NCBI GenBank assembly: GCA_045801465.1
Contig: JBJMSU010000080.1
Coordinates: forward strand, 1 to 31,444
DNA length: 31,444 bases
From: DATFWC01 sp045801465
GTDB lineage: Bacteria > Pseudomonadota > Alphaproteobacteria > Rhizobiales > Xanthobacteraceae
Direction: 5' to 3'
The notes under the pieces are model-generated. The model was not told the origin of the DNA. It searched no databases and saw only the letters and a program-made list of their open reading frames with translations. Position numbers and translations under genes: made by a program. Each line of letters opens with the position of its first letter. Position 1 is the first letter of the stretch. Below are positions 1 through 7,112 of this stretch, piece by piece.

Positions 1-177
1 GGCGGAAGTTAACTGGGCACCCACGCCGCCACTGACCTGCTTAAGAGTATCATCAGAAAGCCCTTGCCCCTCCAGCATGTTCTTGAAGGCAGTACGCTCG
101 TCCTCGGATAGGGTAGAGCTGAACTGCTCAAGCTTGGCGCACAGTTGGTCGACCACGGCCTTGTTGATCTGAGCCAT
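1..177 (-). CDS. Small protein with double-glycine leader motif (partial, possible RiPP/bacteriocin precursor)
   Basis: The gene reads leftward from ATG at 175-177 and runs off the window, so only the first 59 residues are seen. They form a hydrophilic, probably helical N-terminal stretch ending in LSDDTLKQVSGG (residues 40-51). This matches the classic double-glycine leader consensus (LS-x2-EL-x2-V/I-x-GG) recognised by C39-peptidase ABC exporters. The residues after GG are VGAQLTSA. The start is supported by AAGGAGG seven bases upstream (185-191) and by a plausible sigma-70 promoter. The core peptide, modifying enzymes and exporter would lie to the left, outside the window. It could also be a small protein that merely shares the motif. 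Assignment as a gene is firm; assignment as a peptide precursor is inference. Confidence 0.7.
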   Translation of the reverse strand, partial: MAQINKAVVDQLCAKLEQFSSTLSEDERTAFKNMLEGQGLSDDTLKQVSGGVGAQLTSA

Positions 178-184
178 TCGCCTT

Positions 185-191
185 CCTCCTT
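185..191 (-). promoter_or_regulatory. Strong ribosome binding site of the GG-leader gene
   Basis: On the minus strand these bases read AAGGAGG, seven bases before the ATG at 177. This near-perfect anti-16S match decides the start of the truncated gene at 1-177. Confidence 0.75.
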
Positions 192-213
192 GCTTTGCGA
201 GCTATCGCCTCAT

Positions 214-242
214 ACGATATTAAGCTAACTGCGGCTAGTCAA
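214..242 (-). promoter_or_regulatory. Putative sigma-70 promoter for the GG-leader gene
   Basis: Reading leftward, TTGACT (237-242) is followed after 17 bases by TATCGT (214-219). The -10 box is a moderate match. The predicted transcript would start about 30 bases before the ATG. The call comes from motif and spacing alone. Confidence 0.45.
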
Positions 243-607
243 CAAGCTGACGGTTGTATCGCCAAGCCCGCGCTGGATTGATTGGCACAACGCGCTCGCA
301 ACCAGTTAGGGCTCGATATCGTCAGCCTATCGCAGTATGTCAGCGCGGCGGGTGTCGGGAACCGCACACCGCACGGCCGTTGCCTCCCGATCGGCAAGCA
401 CGCGAGTCTACAAGAGGATTTCGGCGACGTGACTAGCGCAATCATGCCTCCGGCGCTTCCGCCAATACGGTGATTGACGCAGGCAATGTCGGCACGTGCG
501 GGTCGGAGACATTTGCAACTGGTGGACAACGGGCCACCGTGCCGCAGACTTGCGCCGTTGGCGGCCTGCGATCGCGGTGCGATAGACGTCCGACAAGCCA
601 AGCACCG
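243..607. other. Gene-free stretch between the GG-leader gene and the IS
   Basis: Several short overlapping reading frames occur on both strands, but none has a convincing start, ribosome binding site or recognisable protein pattern. No RNA gene or clear repeat was seen. It may be an eroded intergenic region interrupted by the adjacent insertion sequence. Confidence 0.4.
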
Positions 608-665
608 GTGTCGGTAGCTTTTGCAGTTGTCCGGTTTTGGTAGCACATCAGTTGTCCGCTTTTGG
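608..665. repeat. Left terminal repeat of the IS, double unit
   Basis: It contains GTGTCGGTAGC (608-618), then a unit starting AGTTGTCCGGTTTTGG (625-649), then a second partial unit AGTTGTCCGCTTTTGG (650-665). The spacing between units is 25 bases. It mirrors the right end at 2105-2162. Confidence 0.75.
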
Positions 666-718
666 ATGACAGCGATCGGGGGAGAAGCGGAACAACCCCC
701 GGGCTGTTTTGGTGTTGA

Positions 719-2083
719 TCAGGCGGCTCCTTTGGCTGCCGGAAGTGCTGTTTCTTTGTTCGACCTGGAAGCCCGTTTCTTCGTCCCGACCCGCTTCTTG
801 CCCTTGGCCTCGTGTCGAGCGGCCGTCAAGGCTGGCCGTCGCACGAGGGGGATGGCGTGCGCCGGCGTTTCCAGGCCACGCCTTGATGGCGGCGAGCACG
901 GGGCCAGGCTCGGCGGGATCGGGGCGACGATCTGGCGGCCGTTTGCGTCGTAGCGAGCCAGGCAGCGCGGTCCGTGGAAGACGGCGAGGCGTCCGTCCGG
1001 ATAGTGGCGAACCTTCACCTGCGCCTTGACGTAGTGGGCGCGCATGGGGCTCTCCGGCAGCTGCAGCTTCCGCCTGCCAGAGGTCACCGTGTTGTCGCGA
1101 CCGACGATCCGCTCCTCCTCGCTGCATAGCGTCTCGCTCAGGAGTGCGGCATCGGCGGCCACGAACGCTTTGTCGGCGAGGGCTGCCGCCTTGGCGAAGC
1201 GCGCGTTGTGCTGCGGCAGATAAACCTCGCGGATCCATCGGTTGGCAGGCTCGATGTCGGTGATCCCGGCATGCATGAGTTCCTTGATCAGCCGATCCTG
1301 CAGCGTCCCGAACATCCGCTCTGAGCGCCCGCGCGCCTCCGGCGAATAGGCCGGGATGTGTTCGATCCCGAGCCGATCGAGCGCGCGGCCGACCTGTGTC
1401 AGGCGGTCCTTGTCCACCGCCTCGCCGGCCTTCGCGGTGTAGAAGTAATGGCTGCCGCGGTCGGTGTAGAGCGAGCACGGCAACCCGTGCTCGGTAAACA
1501 CCTCGAGCAAGCCGCGGAAGGTCGAGGCCGTCCCTTCCTCCTCCACCAGGAAGGCCGAATAGATCGTGCTCGTCGCATCATCCATCGTGACGATCAGATC
1601 AAGCGGCGCCTGCCCCGCAAGCCAATCGTGCCGCGAGCCGTCCTGGTGCAGCATCATGCCCTCGCACGGCTTGCGCTCGCGCTTGCGCCGATGCGCCCCG
1701 CGGCGCTTGGCTCGCTCCACCAGCCCGGCCGTATGCAGCTGCGTCTTGGTCCACGTATAGCCCCAGCTGAAGTTGTGGTCGCGAACCCCATGCTCGTGGA
1801 AGTGCTTCACGTTCCAGCCCCGATAGACCGTCCGATAGAGCTGCAACATTCGATCGACCGCCGCCGCCTCGATGCGCTTCGGCGAAGCCTTGCCCAAACG
1901 CCGGTCGATCAGACCCGCCTCTCCTTCCTCCTCAAACCGCTCCCGGTAGCGCCGAAACTGCCGCTCCGACATCCCCAAAAGCTCGCTCGCCTCCATCATC
2001 GATAGTTCCCGCCGTTCCCAGCGGCTCAAAACATCCCGAAACTTCTGCATTCTCCGGTCCTGTAGCCACGTCGTCCGGTTCAT
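719..2083 (-). CDS. ISNCY/IS1202-like DDE transposase
   Basis: A 454-residue protein, full length for the group. The N-terminus carries a helix-turn-helix (about residues 27-50, ASELLGMSERQFRRYRERF) of the type that binds IS ends. The RNase H-like core shows the usual DDE pattern: D148 in LHQDGSRHDW, D208 in LYTDRGSHYF and E255 in SPEARGRSERMFGT. It would cut and join DNA at the terminal repeats of its own element. The C-terminal tail is basic (KGKKRVGTKKRASR). The ATG at 2081-2083 is preferred over an upstream in-frame start at 2119 because GGAGGCG stands just before it and because the longer form would read through the inner terminal repeat. No frameshift or stop interrupts it. Confidence 0.88.
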   Translation of the reverse strand: MNRTTWLQDRRMQKFRDVLSRWERRELSMMEASELLGMSERQFRRYRERFEEEGEAGLIDRRLGKASPKRIEAAAVDRMLQLYRTVYRGWNVKHFHEHGVRDHNFSWGYTWTKTQLHTAGLVERAKRRGAHRRKRERKPCEGMMLHQDGSRHDWLAGQAPLDLIVTMDDATSTIYSAFLVEEEGTASTFRGLLEVFTEHGLPCSLYTDRGSHYFYTAKAGEAVDKDRLTQVGRALDRLGIEHIPAYSPEARGRSERMFGTLQDRLIKELMHAGITDIEPANRWIREVYLPQHNARFAKAAALADKAFVAADAALLSETLCSEEERIVGRDNTVTSGRRKLQLPESPMRAHYVKAQVKVRHYPDGRLAVFHGPRCLARYDANGRQIVAPIPPSLAPCSPPSRRGLETPAHAIPLVRRPALTAARHEAKGKKRVGTKKRASRSNKETALPAAKGAA

Positions 2084-2104
2084 CGATTCGCCTCCACCCG
2101 GAGG

Positions 2105-2162
2105 CAGAAAACCGGACAACTCGTGTGCTACCTAACCCGGACAACTCGTGTGCTACCGACAC
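2105..2162. repeat. Right terminal repeat of the IS, double unit
   Basis: Read on the minus strand from the tip, it gives GTGTCGGTAGCACACG (2162-2147), a full unit starting AGTTGTCCGGGTTAGG (2146-2122) and a partial inner unit AGTTGTCCGGTTTTCTG (2121-2105). Unit spacing is 25 bases, as at the left end. Confidence 0.75.
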
Positions 2163-2178
2163 TGTTATCGCCTGAGCC

Positions 2179-2207
2179 TTGCGGGCTCGGGAAGCCGTCG
2201 CTATAAA
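2179..2207 (+). promoter_or_regulatory. Putative sigma-70 promoter of tRNA-Pro
   Basis: TTGCGG (2179-2184), 17 bases, then TATAAA (2202-2207), placed 21 bases before the tRNA. The IS tip at 2162 leaves it intact. Confidence 0.6.
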
Positions 2208-2228
2208 CCGCCTTCCCGCTTTTGCTGT

Positions 2229-2305
2229 CGGAGTGTAGCGCAGCCTGGTAGCGCACCTCGTTCGGGACGAGGGGGTCGCAGGTTCAAATCCTGCCACTCC
2301 GACCA
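2229..2305 (+). tRNA. tRNA-Pro(CGG)
   Basis: A 77-base cloverleaf with every arm visible. The acceptor stem is CGGAGTG (2229-2235) paired with CACTCCG (2295-2301). The anticodon stem CCTCG/CGAGG encloses the loop TTCGGGA, whose anticodon CGG reads proline CCG codons, abundant in this GC-rich genome. The T-arm contains GGTTCAAATCC. Discriminator A2302 is followed by an encoded CCA at 2303-2305. tRNA 3' ends are common integration sites, but no attachment-site duplication was seen in the window. Confidence 0.96.
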
Positions 2306-2402
2306 TTCAGCTCTTCCGTCGCCCAAAAACCTTCTGCCACCGTAACCTTGCTCCTGCAGGGACGTCCGGCTGCTCGAAACCTGTGGCCTTGCGACAGCGG
2401 TC

Positions 2403-3380
2403 TCAAAATATATCCGCGCGCTTCCGCCGGCCGGTGAACTCCTGAAACTTGCGCCGGTCGTTGTGTTGCCGGACCCAATTGTACTTGGGGCGCTGCGGCG
2501 GCAGGTCGGCAAGCGTCTGGTAGAAATTCGGCTGGCTCGCCTTGAAATCATCCATCAGCTGCATGGGCGGCAGGTTCACGTCCTGACTATTGTCGAGGAA
2601 GTTGTCGCGCGTCCACCCCTTCAAGCGCGTGGCGTTCGCATCGGCATAGTGGTCGCCCCTGAAAACGCGCTGGCCTTTCTCGGAAAGGTAGATATTGGCG
2701 AGCGCGATCGCGAGGTACTCCTCGTGGTCGTCGTAGTCCTGATTGACGAAGGCCTGCCTGACAACGCCGCGCATCGTCCGCGAGGCATGAATCAGCTCGT
2801 GGTACAACACCTCGTCGGGAGCCTGTCCCGGCCGGCTCATCGCGCGACCCTTGAATGCGTCGGGGGTGAATTCGATGAGCGAGTCGGAGCCGGTGCCTTT
2901 GCCGGCGCGCACGTCGCCGAATTTGTATGGGTTGACCAGCCTCCACTTGGCAGTCGCCGCGACCGGATTCGACGCACTTTCGAAAGCAGCACGGCCCGTA
3001 CCGCGATAAGGCACGATACGGACATCGCGTCTCCGGGACGACCGGATTTCCGCCAGGAGAGCGCGGCCCGCTCCCCATCGCTTGATCTGGTCCAGCCAAG
3101 GTTGGACGGCGGCAATATGCTGTCTGGTTTCCAGTCGATATATCGACACCAGGTTACGGAAGTTCAGGTCGCGATCGTTCAAGCTGACGATCGTCTTGAA
3201 GCTCATCCATTCCGCCATTGAGTCGTTGGCGATCACGATATTGTTGAAGTCTGTATCCGGCTCGCCGCCGGGATCGAGCAATTCCCGCCTCTCCGTGGTC
3301 GACGCATGGTTTTCGATGTACTCCTCATAGATCTCGATCGGCCAGAACCCTTTGGCGCGTGCCTCTTTGCGACGGCTCAC
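2403..3380 (-). CDS. Putative M91-like (NleD-type effector) zinc metallopeptidase
   Basis: A 325-residue protein with no signal peptide or membrane segment. Its centre carries a zinc-peptidase site in LYHELIHASRTMRG: H194, E195 and H198 form HExxH. A following acidic segment (HEEYLAIALANIYLSEKG, about 219-236) could give the third ligand. A cysteine-free HELIHA site with a downstream EEY segment resembles the M91 peptidases, which include the type III effector NleD of enteropathogenic E. coli. The N-terminal 110 residues and the basic C-terminus (TGRRKRADIF) were not recognised. The start is GTG at 3378-3380, backed by GAGGGAG upstream. It lies tail-on to tRNA-Pro. A role as an effector or toxin is inference; the peptidase site is seen. 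Confidence 0.65.
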   Translation of the reverse strand: MSRRKEARAKGFWPIEIYEEYIENHASTTERRELLDPGGEPDTDFNNIVIANDSMAEWMSFKTIVSLNDRDLNFRNLVSIYRLETRQHIAAVQPWLDQIKRWGAGRALLAEIRSSRRRDVRIVPYRGTGRAAFESASNPVAATAKWRLVNPYKFGDVRAGKGTGSDSLIEFTPDAFKGRAMSRPGQAPDEVLYHELIHASRTMRGVVRQAFVNQDYDDHEEYLAIALANIYLSEKGQRVFRGDHYADANATRLKGWTRDNFLDNSQDVNLPPMQLMDDFKASQPNFYQTLADLPPQRPKYNWVRQHNDRRKFQEFTGRRKRADIF

Positions 3381-3604
3381 ATCTGCTCCCTCGGCTGAGC
3401 CGAAGATCGCGCCCTTCCACCGAGGGACGTTCGTGGTCCCCTAGGTGCTGCGGTTGCGTGTCTCGGCGTCGGTCCAATGTCGAGGTTCGTCGCTCGTGCG
3501 GGTGGCCGGGTTCAGTCACGAGGTCCCAGGTGTTCCCCAGGTAACAGCCAGCCTCAGCGCCCGGAGCAATCTTGCGCTCGCCCGGACCGGCGGGTCGAAC
3601 TCAC

Positions 3605-4264
3605 TCACTCGACCTGAATGAAGCCGACCGGATCTCTCTGCTCGGCGACGAAGACGGCTGCCGTCAGCGGCCCGCCGAACACCGCGGCAGTGTCGATGTT
3701 CAATCGGTTGGGTCGCAGATCGGGCGTTCCGGTTCGCAGCGGCGTGTGGCCGTGAACAATCAGGCGGCCATGGTCGCGCTGGTCGATGAGAAATGGCTCC
3801 CTGATCCACACCAGGTCATGCGCGTCCTGATCATGGAGCGGCCGCGCCGGATCGATGCCGGCATGAACGAACAGCCGCTGTCCGTCATCGAAGCTCAGCC
3901 GCAGCGCGCGAAACCAGGCGAGGTGATCGGCCGGCAGCTCCTGGGCCGCGGCGACGCCATAGCTCCGCAGAGTCTTGTCGCCGCCGTTCAACAGCCAGTT
4001 GCCGGCATTCAGGCTGCTGTCGGCGGCCGCCACGGCGAGCTCCTCATGATTTCCCCTGAGCACGATCGCGTTTGCGCCCAACCGGGCCTGGAGGCGCATC
4101 ACGTAGTCGACGACGCCGCGGCTGTCCGGGCCGCGGTCGATGTAATCGCCGATGAACAGCAACGTCATCGCCTCTCCGCCGGCGTCGCGCTCGCAGCGCG
4201 CGATCAGGCCGCGAAGCTTGGCCAGGGAACCGTGGATGTCGCCGATGGCGTAAGTCTTGGGCAT
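3605..4264 (-). CDS. PPP-family metallophosphatase (serine/threonine phosphatase-like)
   Basis: A 219-residue protein with all signature blocks of the PPP calcineurin-like phosphoesterases: GDIHG (8-12), GDYIDRG (39-45), GNHEE (71-75), FVHAGIDP (132-139) and HGHT (171-174). These supply the two-metal site that hydrolyses phosphomonoesters. Bacterial members of this size include PrpA/PrpB-type protein phosphatases and ApaH-like enzymes, and the substrate cannot be told from sequence. The ATG at 4264 is chosen because it puts the first beta strand (KTYAIGDIHG) at the N-terminus; an ATG nine bases upstream is equally possible, and neither has a clear ribosome binding site. It is transcribed away from the secreted-protein gene at 4421. 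Confidence 0.87.
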   Translation of the reverse strand: MPKTYAIGDIHGSLAKLRGLIARCERDAGGEAMTLLFIGDYIDRGPDSRGVVDYVMRLQARLGANAIVLRGNHEELAVAAADSSLNAGNWLLNGGDKTLRSYGVAAAQELPADHLAWFRALRLSFDDGQRLFVHAGIDPARPLHDQDAHDLVWIREPFLIDQRDHGRLIVHGHTPLRTGTPDLRPNRLNIDTAAVFGGPLTAAVFVAEQRDPVGFIQVE

Positions 4265-4420
4265 AGGCCGCATCGTAGGACGGGTTGGGTGCGACGCAAC
4301 ACCCCTCGCCCGTGCGGTACGACCGAGCTTCCACCGAGGCTTTTTGCGGCAACGCCACAGGAACCAACGGTCGCAGCTTTGCGTTCACCTGTGTCGTGCA
4401 CCCAACAGGAGAGCAACCCC

Positions 4421-4693
4421 ATGAAATACCTTCTGGCGGCAGCCGCCGCAGTCGCTTTCGTCACGCCCGCGCTGGCGGATTTCTATATTGTGCAAGACAC
4501 CACGACCAAACGCTGCCAAATCGTGGAGCAGAGGCCGACCAGCTCGACCATGACGATCGTCGGCGGCGGGAAAGTATTCACCTCGCGCACCGAGGCCGAA
4601 TCCTCCCTGAAGTCGATCGAGGTGTGCAGCTCCGGCACGTCCGGAATGGGCGGCAGCAGCACCGAGACGACGACGACCATTCAGCGGCAGTAA
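4421..4693 (+). CDS. Small secreted protein of unknown function
   Basis: A 90-residue product with a clear Sec signal peptide (MKYLLAAAAAVAFVTPALA, cleavage before DFY). The mature part has about 70 residues with two cysteines (KRCQIVEQ and EVCSSG), likely a disulfide pair in the periplasm. The tail is rich in Gly, Ser and Thr. The start is fixed by AGGAGAG about eight bases upstream and by the signal peptide. The longer open frame upstream is the antisense of the phosphatase gene. Similar short proteins occur in Bradyrhizobium-like genomes from general knowledge; no function is known to me. Confidence 0.75.
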   Translation: MKYLLAAAAAVAFVTPALADFYIVQDTTTKRCQIVEQRPTSSTMTIVGGGKVFTSRTEAESSLKSIEVCSSGTSGMGGSSTETTTTIQRQ

Positions 4694-4872
4694 CCGGCCG
4701 CGCCCGGGTCGAACCGATGGGGCGCGCCTCCGCGATTGCGGCGGGGGCGTGCCTGTCGCGGGCCGCGCCGAGGCGCCCGCGCGAAAAGCGTATTTGCGCC
4801 GCTTTAGATTCCCAGCATGTCCCCGACGTGAACGAATGGCGGTTCGCCGAATCGAGTCCGCCCGACGGGGAG

Positions 4873-5082
4873 TCACCACAGGATTTCGTAACCCATCACC
4901 GAGCCTCCCCGCTCGAACTGTCGTTCGGCGGCGCTAGGAGCTGCGGTGCTGGCGCTGACCTCATGATCAGGTCGCACCGGGTCGGACTTCGCCAGAGCCC
5001 CAGCGACGAGTGCGGCGACAATGATCGCTCCGCTCACCGCCACTGTTGCGTTGATCCAGCGACCAACCTGTTCGTTCGTCAT
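4873..5082 (-). CDS. Small single-pass membrane protein
   Basis: A 69-residue protein starting MTNEQVGRWINATVAVSG, with one hydrophobic helix (about 10-31, ending LVAGALA) and a hydrophilic tail of about 38 residues with a short acidic and serine/alanine-rich stretch. The ATG at 5080-5082 has a weak purine run (AAAGGG) upstream. The pattern of start, helix and polar tail suggests a real inner-membrane peptide. I do not recognise the family. Isolated between unrelated genes. Confidence 0.5.
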   Translation of the reverse strand: MTNEQVGRWINATVAVSGAIIVAALVAGALAKSDPVRPDHEVSASTAAPSAAERQFERGGSVMGYEILW

Positions 5083-5263
5083 GATGTGACGCCCTTTCGT
5101 CGTTATATCGCTTCGACTGAAACGGAGTGTAGATCAGCCGATCACAAGGGCGGTGTAACCCCGGTCACACGGGGCACGTTGTTCGCTGGCGATAGAAATA
5201 CGCTATCGACGCCTCGCATCTCCATGTCTGATGCCCTGGACGCGCAGCATGTCGCGAAGCGCG

Positions 5264-5740
5264 TCACCGCGACGGCCAGGTCCAGGCGGGTCTCTCGTCG
5301 TCCTGGACGAGCGTCTCGCCCAAGTGTTTCTCGAGAACGATCTGTTTGACATCGGCGGCCGCAACGAGCGCGGACACCAGCGCCGCCGCATGCGAGACCA
5401 CCACGACCTGCGAGGCTTTCGACGCCTGCGCGATGAGGCGCGCCAACGGAGCAAACAGGTCGGGATGCAGGCTCGTCTCGGGCTCGTTCAGGATCATCAA
5501 GGTCGGCGGCCGCGGCGACAGCAGCGCAGCCATGAGGAGCAGATATCTCAGCGTGCCGTCGGACAGCTCGGCAGCCTTCAAGGCACGGAGCAGCCCGTGC
5601 TGCCGCATCTCCAGTTCGAAGTACCCATCGGCATTGACGATCTGCAGGCTGGCGCCGGGAAACGCATCGCTGATGGCGCGGGCGAGCCCGTCGCCGTCGT
5701 GCCCGACCACCTTTCACGTCCGCGGCGCCAAGCCGCAGCC
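5264..5740 (-). pseudogene. Remnant of an AAA family ATPase (C-terminal half)
   Basis: The open part (5264-5710) encodes 148 residues with the ABC-like signature LSDGTLRYLLLMAALLS, a Walker B (PTLMILNEPETSLHPDL) and the switch histidine (VVVSHAA). These mark the C-terminal half of a RecF/OLD-like AAA ATPase, a family usually well over 300 residues. The P-loop half is missing; only about 120 bases separate it from the next gene. Extending the same frame upstream meets a TGA at 5714-5716, within GLAPRT-stop-KVVGHDGDG. The flanking residues stay protein-like, so this looks like a TGG (Trp) to TGA change in a gene already cut down. It is probably non-functional. Confidence 0.65.
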
Positions 5741-5807
5741 CGAACTGCAAGATCCGCTGACGCTAGGGCAAATAGATCGACGTTTCGATACCTCCCCTGA
5801 CAAAGGA

Positions 5808-5830
5808 ACGGCCCGGTCGGGCCGGGCCGT
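5808..5830 (-). terminator. Probable rho-independent terminator
   Basis: A perfect 9-base-pair GC-rich stem, ACGGCCCGG (5808-5816) with CCGGGCCGT (5822-5830), and a 5-base loop. It lies 30 bases after the stop of the leftward gene at 5860. On the minus strand it is followed by TCCTTTG, a modest T-run. TTTT on the other side (5837-5840) could make it bidirectional. Confidence 0.65.
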
Positions 5831-5859
5831 CCTGGGTTTTGAGTCCGTCAATTGCCGGG

Positions 5860-6138
5860 TCAGTCGCAAATGCGGCGGGTCCTGATGATCTGGCGACCGC
5901 TCGGCGTGAACACGCGCTCGCGCATCACGCGACAGTCGCCCGCATAGCCGTAGGCCCCATACGCCCCATTCCAGTGCCGGCGGTGACCCCAGCCGTAGTC
6001 CGGTCCGACGCCCGCGCCGAGCGGTCCGACCCTGACGCCTACGCCGCCGTCATCGAAACCTGCGGAGAATTGCGCGCTGGCGGGTGCTGCCATCGCAAGA
6101 GCGCCAGCAGTGACGAGGCCAAACAGAATCTTGTTCAT
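5860..6138 (-). CDS. Small secreted glycine-rich protein
   Basis: A 92-residue product with a Sec signal peptide (MNKILFGLVTAGALAMAAPASA, cleavage before QF). The mature part is rich in Gly, Tyr, Trp and Arg (GPDYGWGHRRHW, AYGAYGYAGDC), followed by a conserved-looking tail with two cysteines: DCRVMRERVFTPSGRQIIR ending RRICD. The ATG at 6136-6138 is favoured over the upstream frame by the signal peptide and by GGAGGAGAAG just before it. It ends just before the hairpin at 5808-5830. It is likely periplasmic, with the two cysteines paired. This tail pattern is common in small Hyphomicrobiales proteins; the function is unknown. Confidence 0.8.
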   Translation of the reverse strand: MNKILFGLVTAGALAMAAPASAQFSAGFDDGGVGVRVGPLGAGVGPDYGWGHRRHWNGAYGAYGYAGDCRVMRERVFTPSGRQIIRTRRICD

Positions 6139-6342
6139 GGATCTTCTCCTCCGTTGCTCGCTTCTTGAGGAGTCAACGTCGCAGCCGGACGATCGTTTCA
6201 TCCGGGGAGGCACCATGTTACCACCCTGGCCGGGCGCAACCGCCATAATTTGGCGCGTTTTCGCACGCAATCGGCAAAGAACGGCCCGGATGAAGCGGCC
6301 GCATCATCCAGGCAAATGCCGTGCAGAGCCGGTCGGGCCCGC

Positions 6343-6546
6343 TCAGGCCTTCAGGGTCCACTCCTCGGCGGTGGCAGATTTTCTTGCGCCGATGGCGAGA
6401 AGCAGACGTTCGGTCGTGGCGCGATCGGCCGCGATGCCTTTTTCCAGCTGGCCGGTCGACCTGTAGCCTCGGGCCGAGCGCGGGTCTTTGAGCATGGTGC
6501 GCAGCTTGTTTTTGCGTTGCCAGTCGCGGATTACAGTCCAAACCAT
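6343..6546 (-). CDS. Small cytoplasmic protein of unknown function
   Basis: Encodes 67 residues, strongly basic in the first half (VWTVIRDWQRKNKLRTMLKD), followed by an alanine-rich helical segment. There are two possible ATGs, at 6552 and 6546. GGGAGG directly abuts the first, which is too close, and stands six bases from the second, so the second is chosen. No signal peptide or membrane segment is present. The function is unknown and the family is not recognised. Confidence 0.5.
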   Translation of the reverse strand: MVWTVIRDWQRKNKLRTMLKDPRSARGYRSTGQLEKGIAADRATTERLLLAIGARKSATAEEWTLKA

Positions 6547-6558
6547 TCGCATCCTCCC
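6547..6558 (-). promoter_or_regulatory. Ribosome binding site deciding between two ATGs
   Basis: On the minus strand GGGAGG (6553-6558) is followed by ATGCGAATG. Normal spacing favours the second ATG (6544-6546) as the start of the 67-residue protein. Confidence 0.5.
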
Positions 6559-6645
6559 ATGTTGGAGTTGAACACCCTATAACAACTCGGGTGCGCGGCA
6601 ATCGCTCCCGCGGATTAAATTTTGGCCACGTGATCGGGGGCTTTT

Positions 6646-7011
6646 TCATTTCGATACGCAAGCGATGACGACCTTGACGGCGGGGCCGGCGGGCCCGCCG
6701 CGGCGCTGCGGCCGGAAGGTTGCCTTGTTCACGTCTTCGAACACGAAGGTGCCGCCCGGATTCAGCGCATAAGTATTGAGGATCTGCTCGTTGGACTCGC
6801 ACGAAATGGAGCAGACGCTCGTGCAATCCGCTTCGGTCATGCGGATCGCGCTTCGTCCGGGCGGGCCGGCCGGTCCGGCAGGCCCCGGAGGCCCCGCAGG
6901 ACCGGGCGGACCGGCGGCGCCCGGCGGGCCCTGCTCTCCCTTTTGGACTTGAGCCTCGCCGCAAGCGGCAAGCGCCAGGCAAAATACAACAGCAATAAAA
7001 CGTTTCGGCAT
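6646..7011 (-). CDS. Collagen-like lipoprotein
   Basis: A 121-residue product with a lipoprotein signal peptide (lipobox LAAC, lipidated Cys17). It is followed by ten Gly-X-Y triplets (residues 25-54: GEQ, GPP, GAA, GPP, GPA and so on), a collagen-like stretch expected to form a short triple helix. The C-terminal domain of about 65 residues has four closely spaced cysteines (DCTSVCSISCESNE and a late VIACVSK) and a second small GGPAGPA run. The protein should sit in the outer membrane or periplasm as a trimer held by the collagen-like stalk. ATG at 7009-7011 has GGAGAAGG upstream. Its function is unknown. Similar short GXY lipoproteins exist in alphaproteobacteria. Confidence 0.8.
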   Translation of the reverse strand: MPKRFIAVVFCLALAACGEAQVQKGEQGPPGAAGPPGPAGPPGPAGPAGPPGRSAIRMTEADCTSVCSISCESNEQILNTYALNPGGTFVFEDVNKATFRPQRRGGPAGPAVKVVIACVSK

Positions 7012-7112
7012 GCGTCCTTCTCCGTCCTGCTGGCAATCGTAGAGGATGTCGCGTTCGCTTGGAATTCGCGAATGCTGATCATCCCGCCGTGCGGCTTTCC
7101 AGCAAGTTGGTT

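Larger units (their letters stand above)
608..2162 (-). mobile_element. ISNCY/IS1202-like insertion sequence
   Basis: The element is about 1.55 kb with a single transposase gene. Its outermost inverted repeat is the 11-base GTGTCGGTAGC at 608-618, mirrored at 2152-2162. Inside this, both ends carry a tandemly repeated unit of about 25 bases built on AGTTGTCCGGTTTTGG, so each end has a double terminal repeat. I could find no target-site duplication in the flanks: AAGCACCG on the left, TGTTATCG on the right. The exact tips are therefore uncertain by a few bases. The right end lies 16 bases before the -35 box of the tRNA-Pro promoter. The element appears intact. Confidence 0.75.

Noticed and set aside
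239..646. Several overlapping frames (60-135 codons) left of the IS
   Set aside because: Cys/Arg/Pro-rich composition, no start signals, and some run into the IS terminal repeat.
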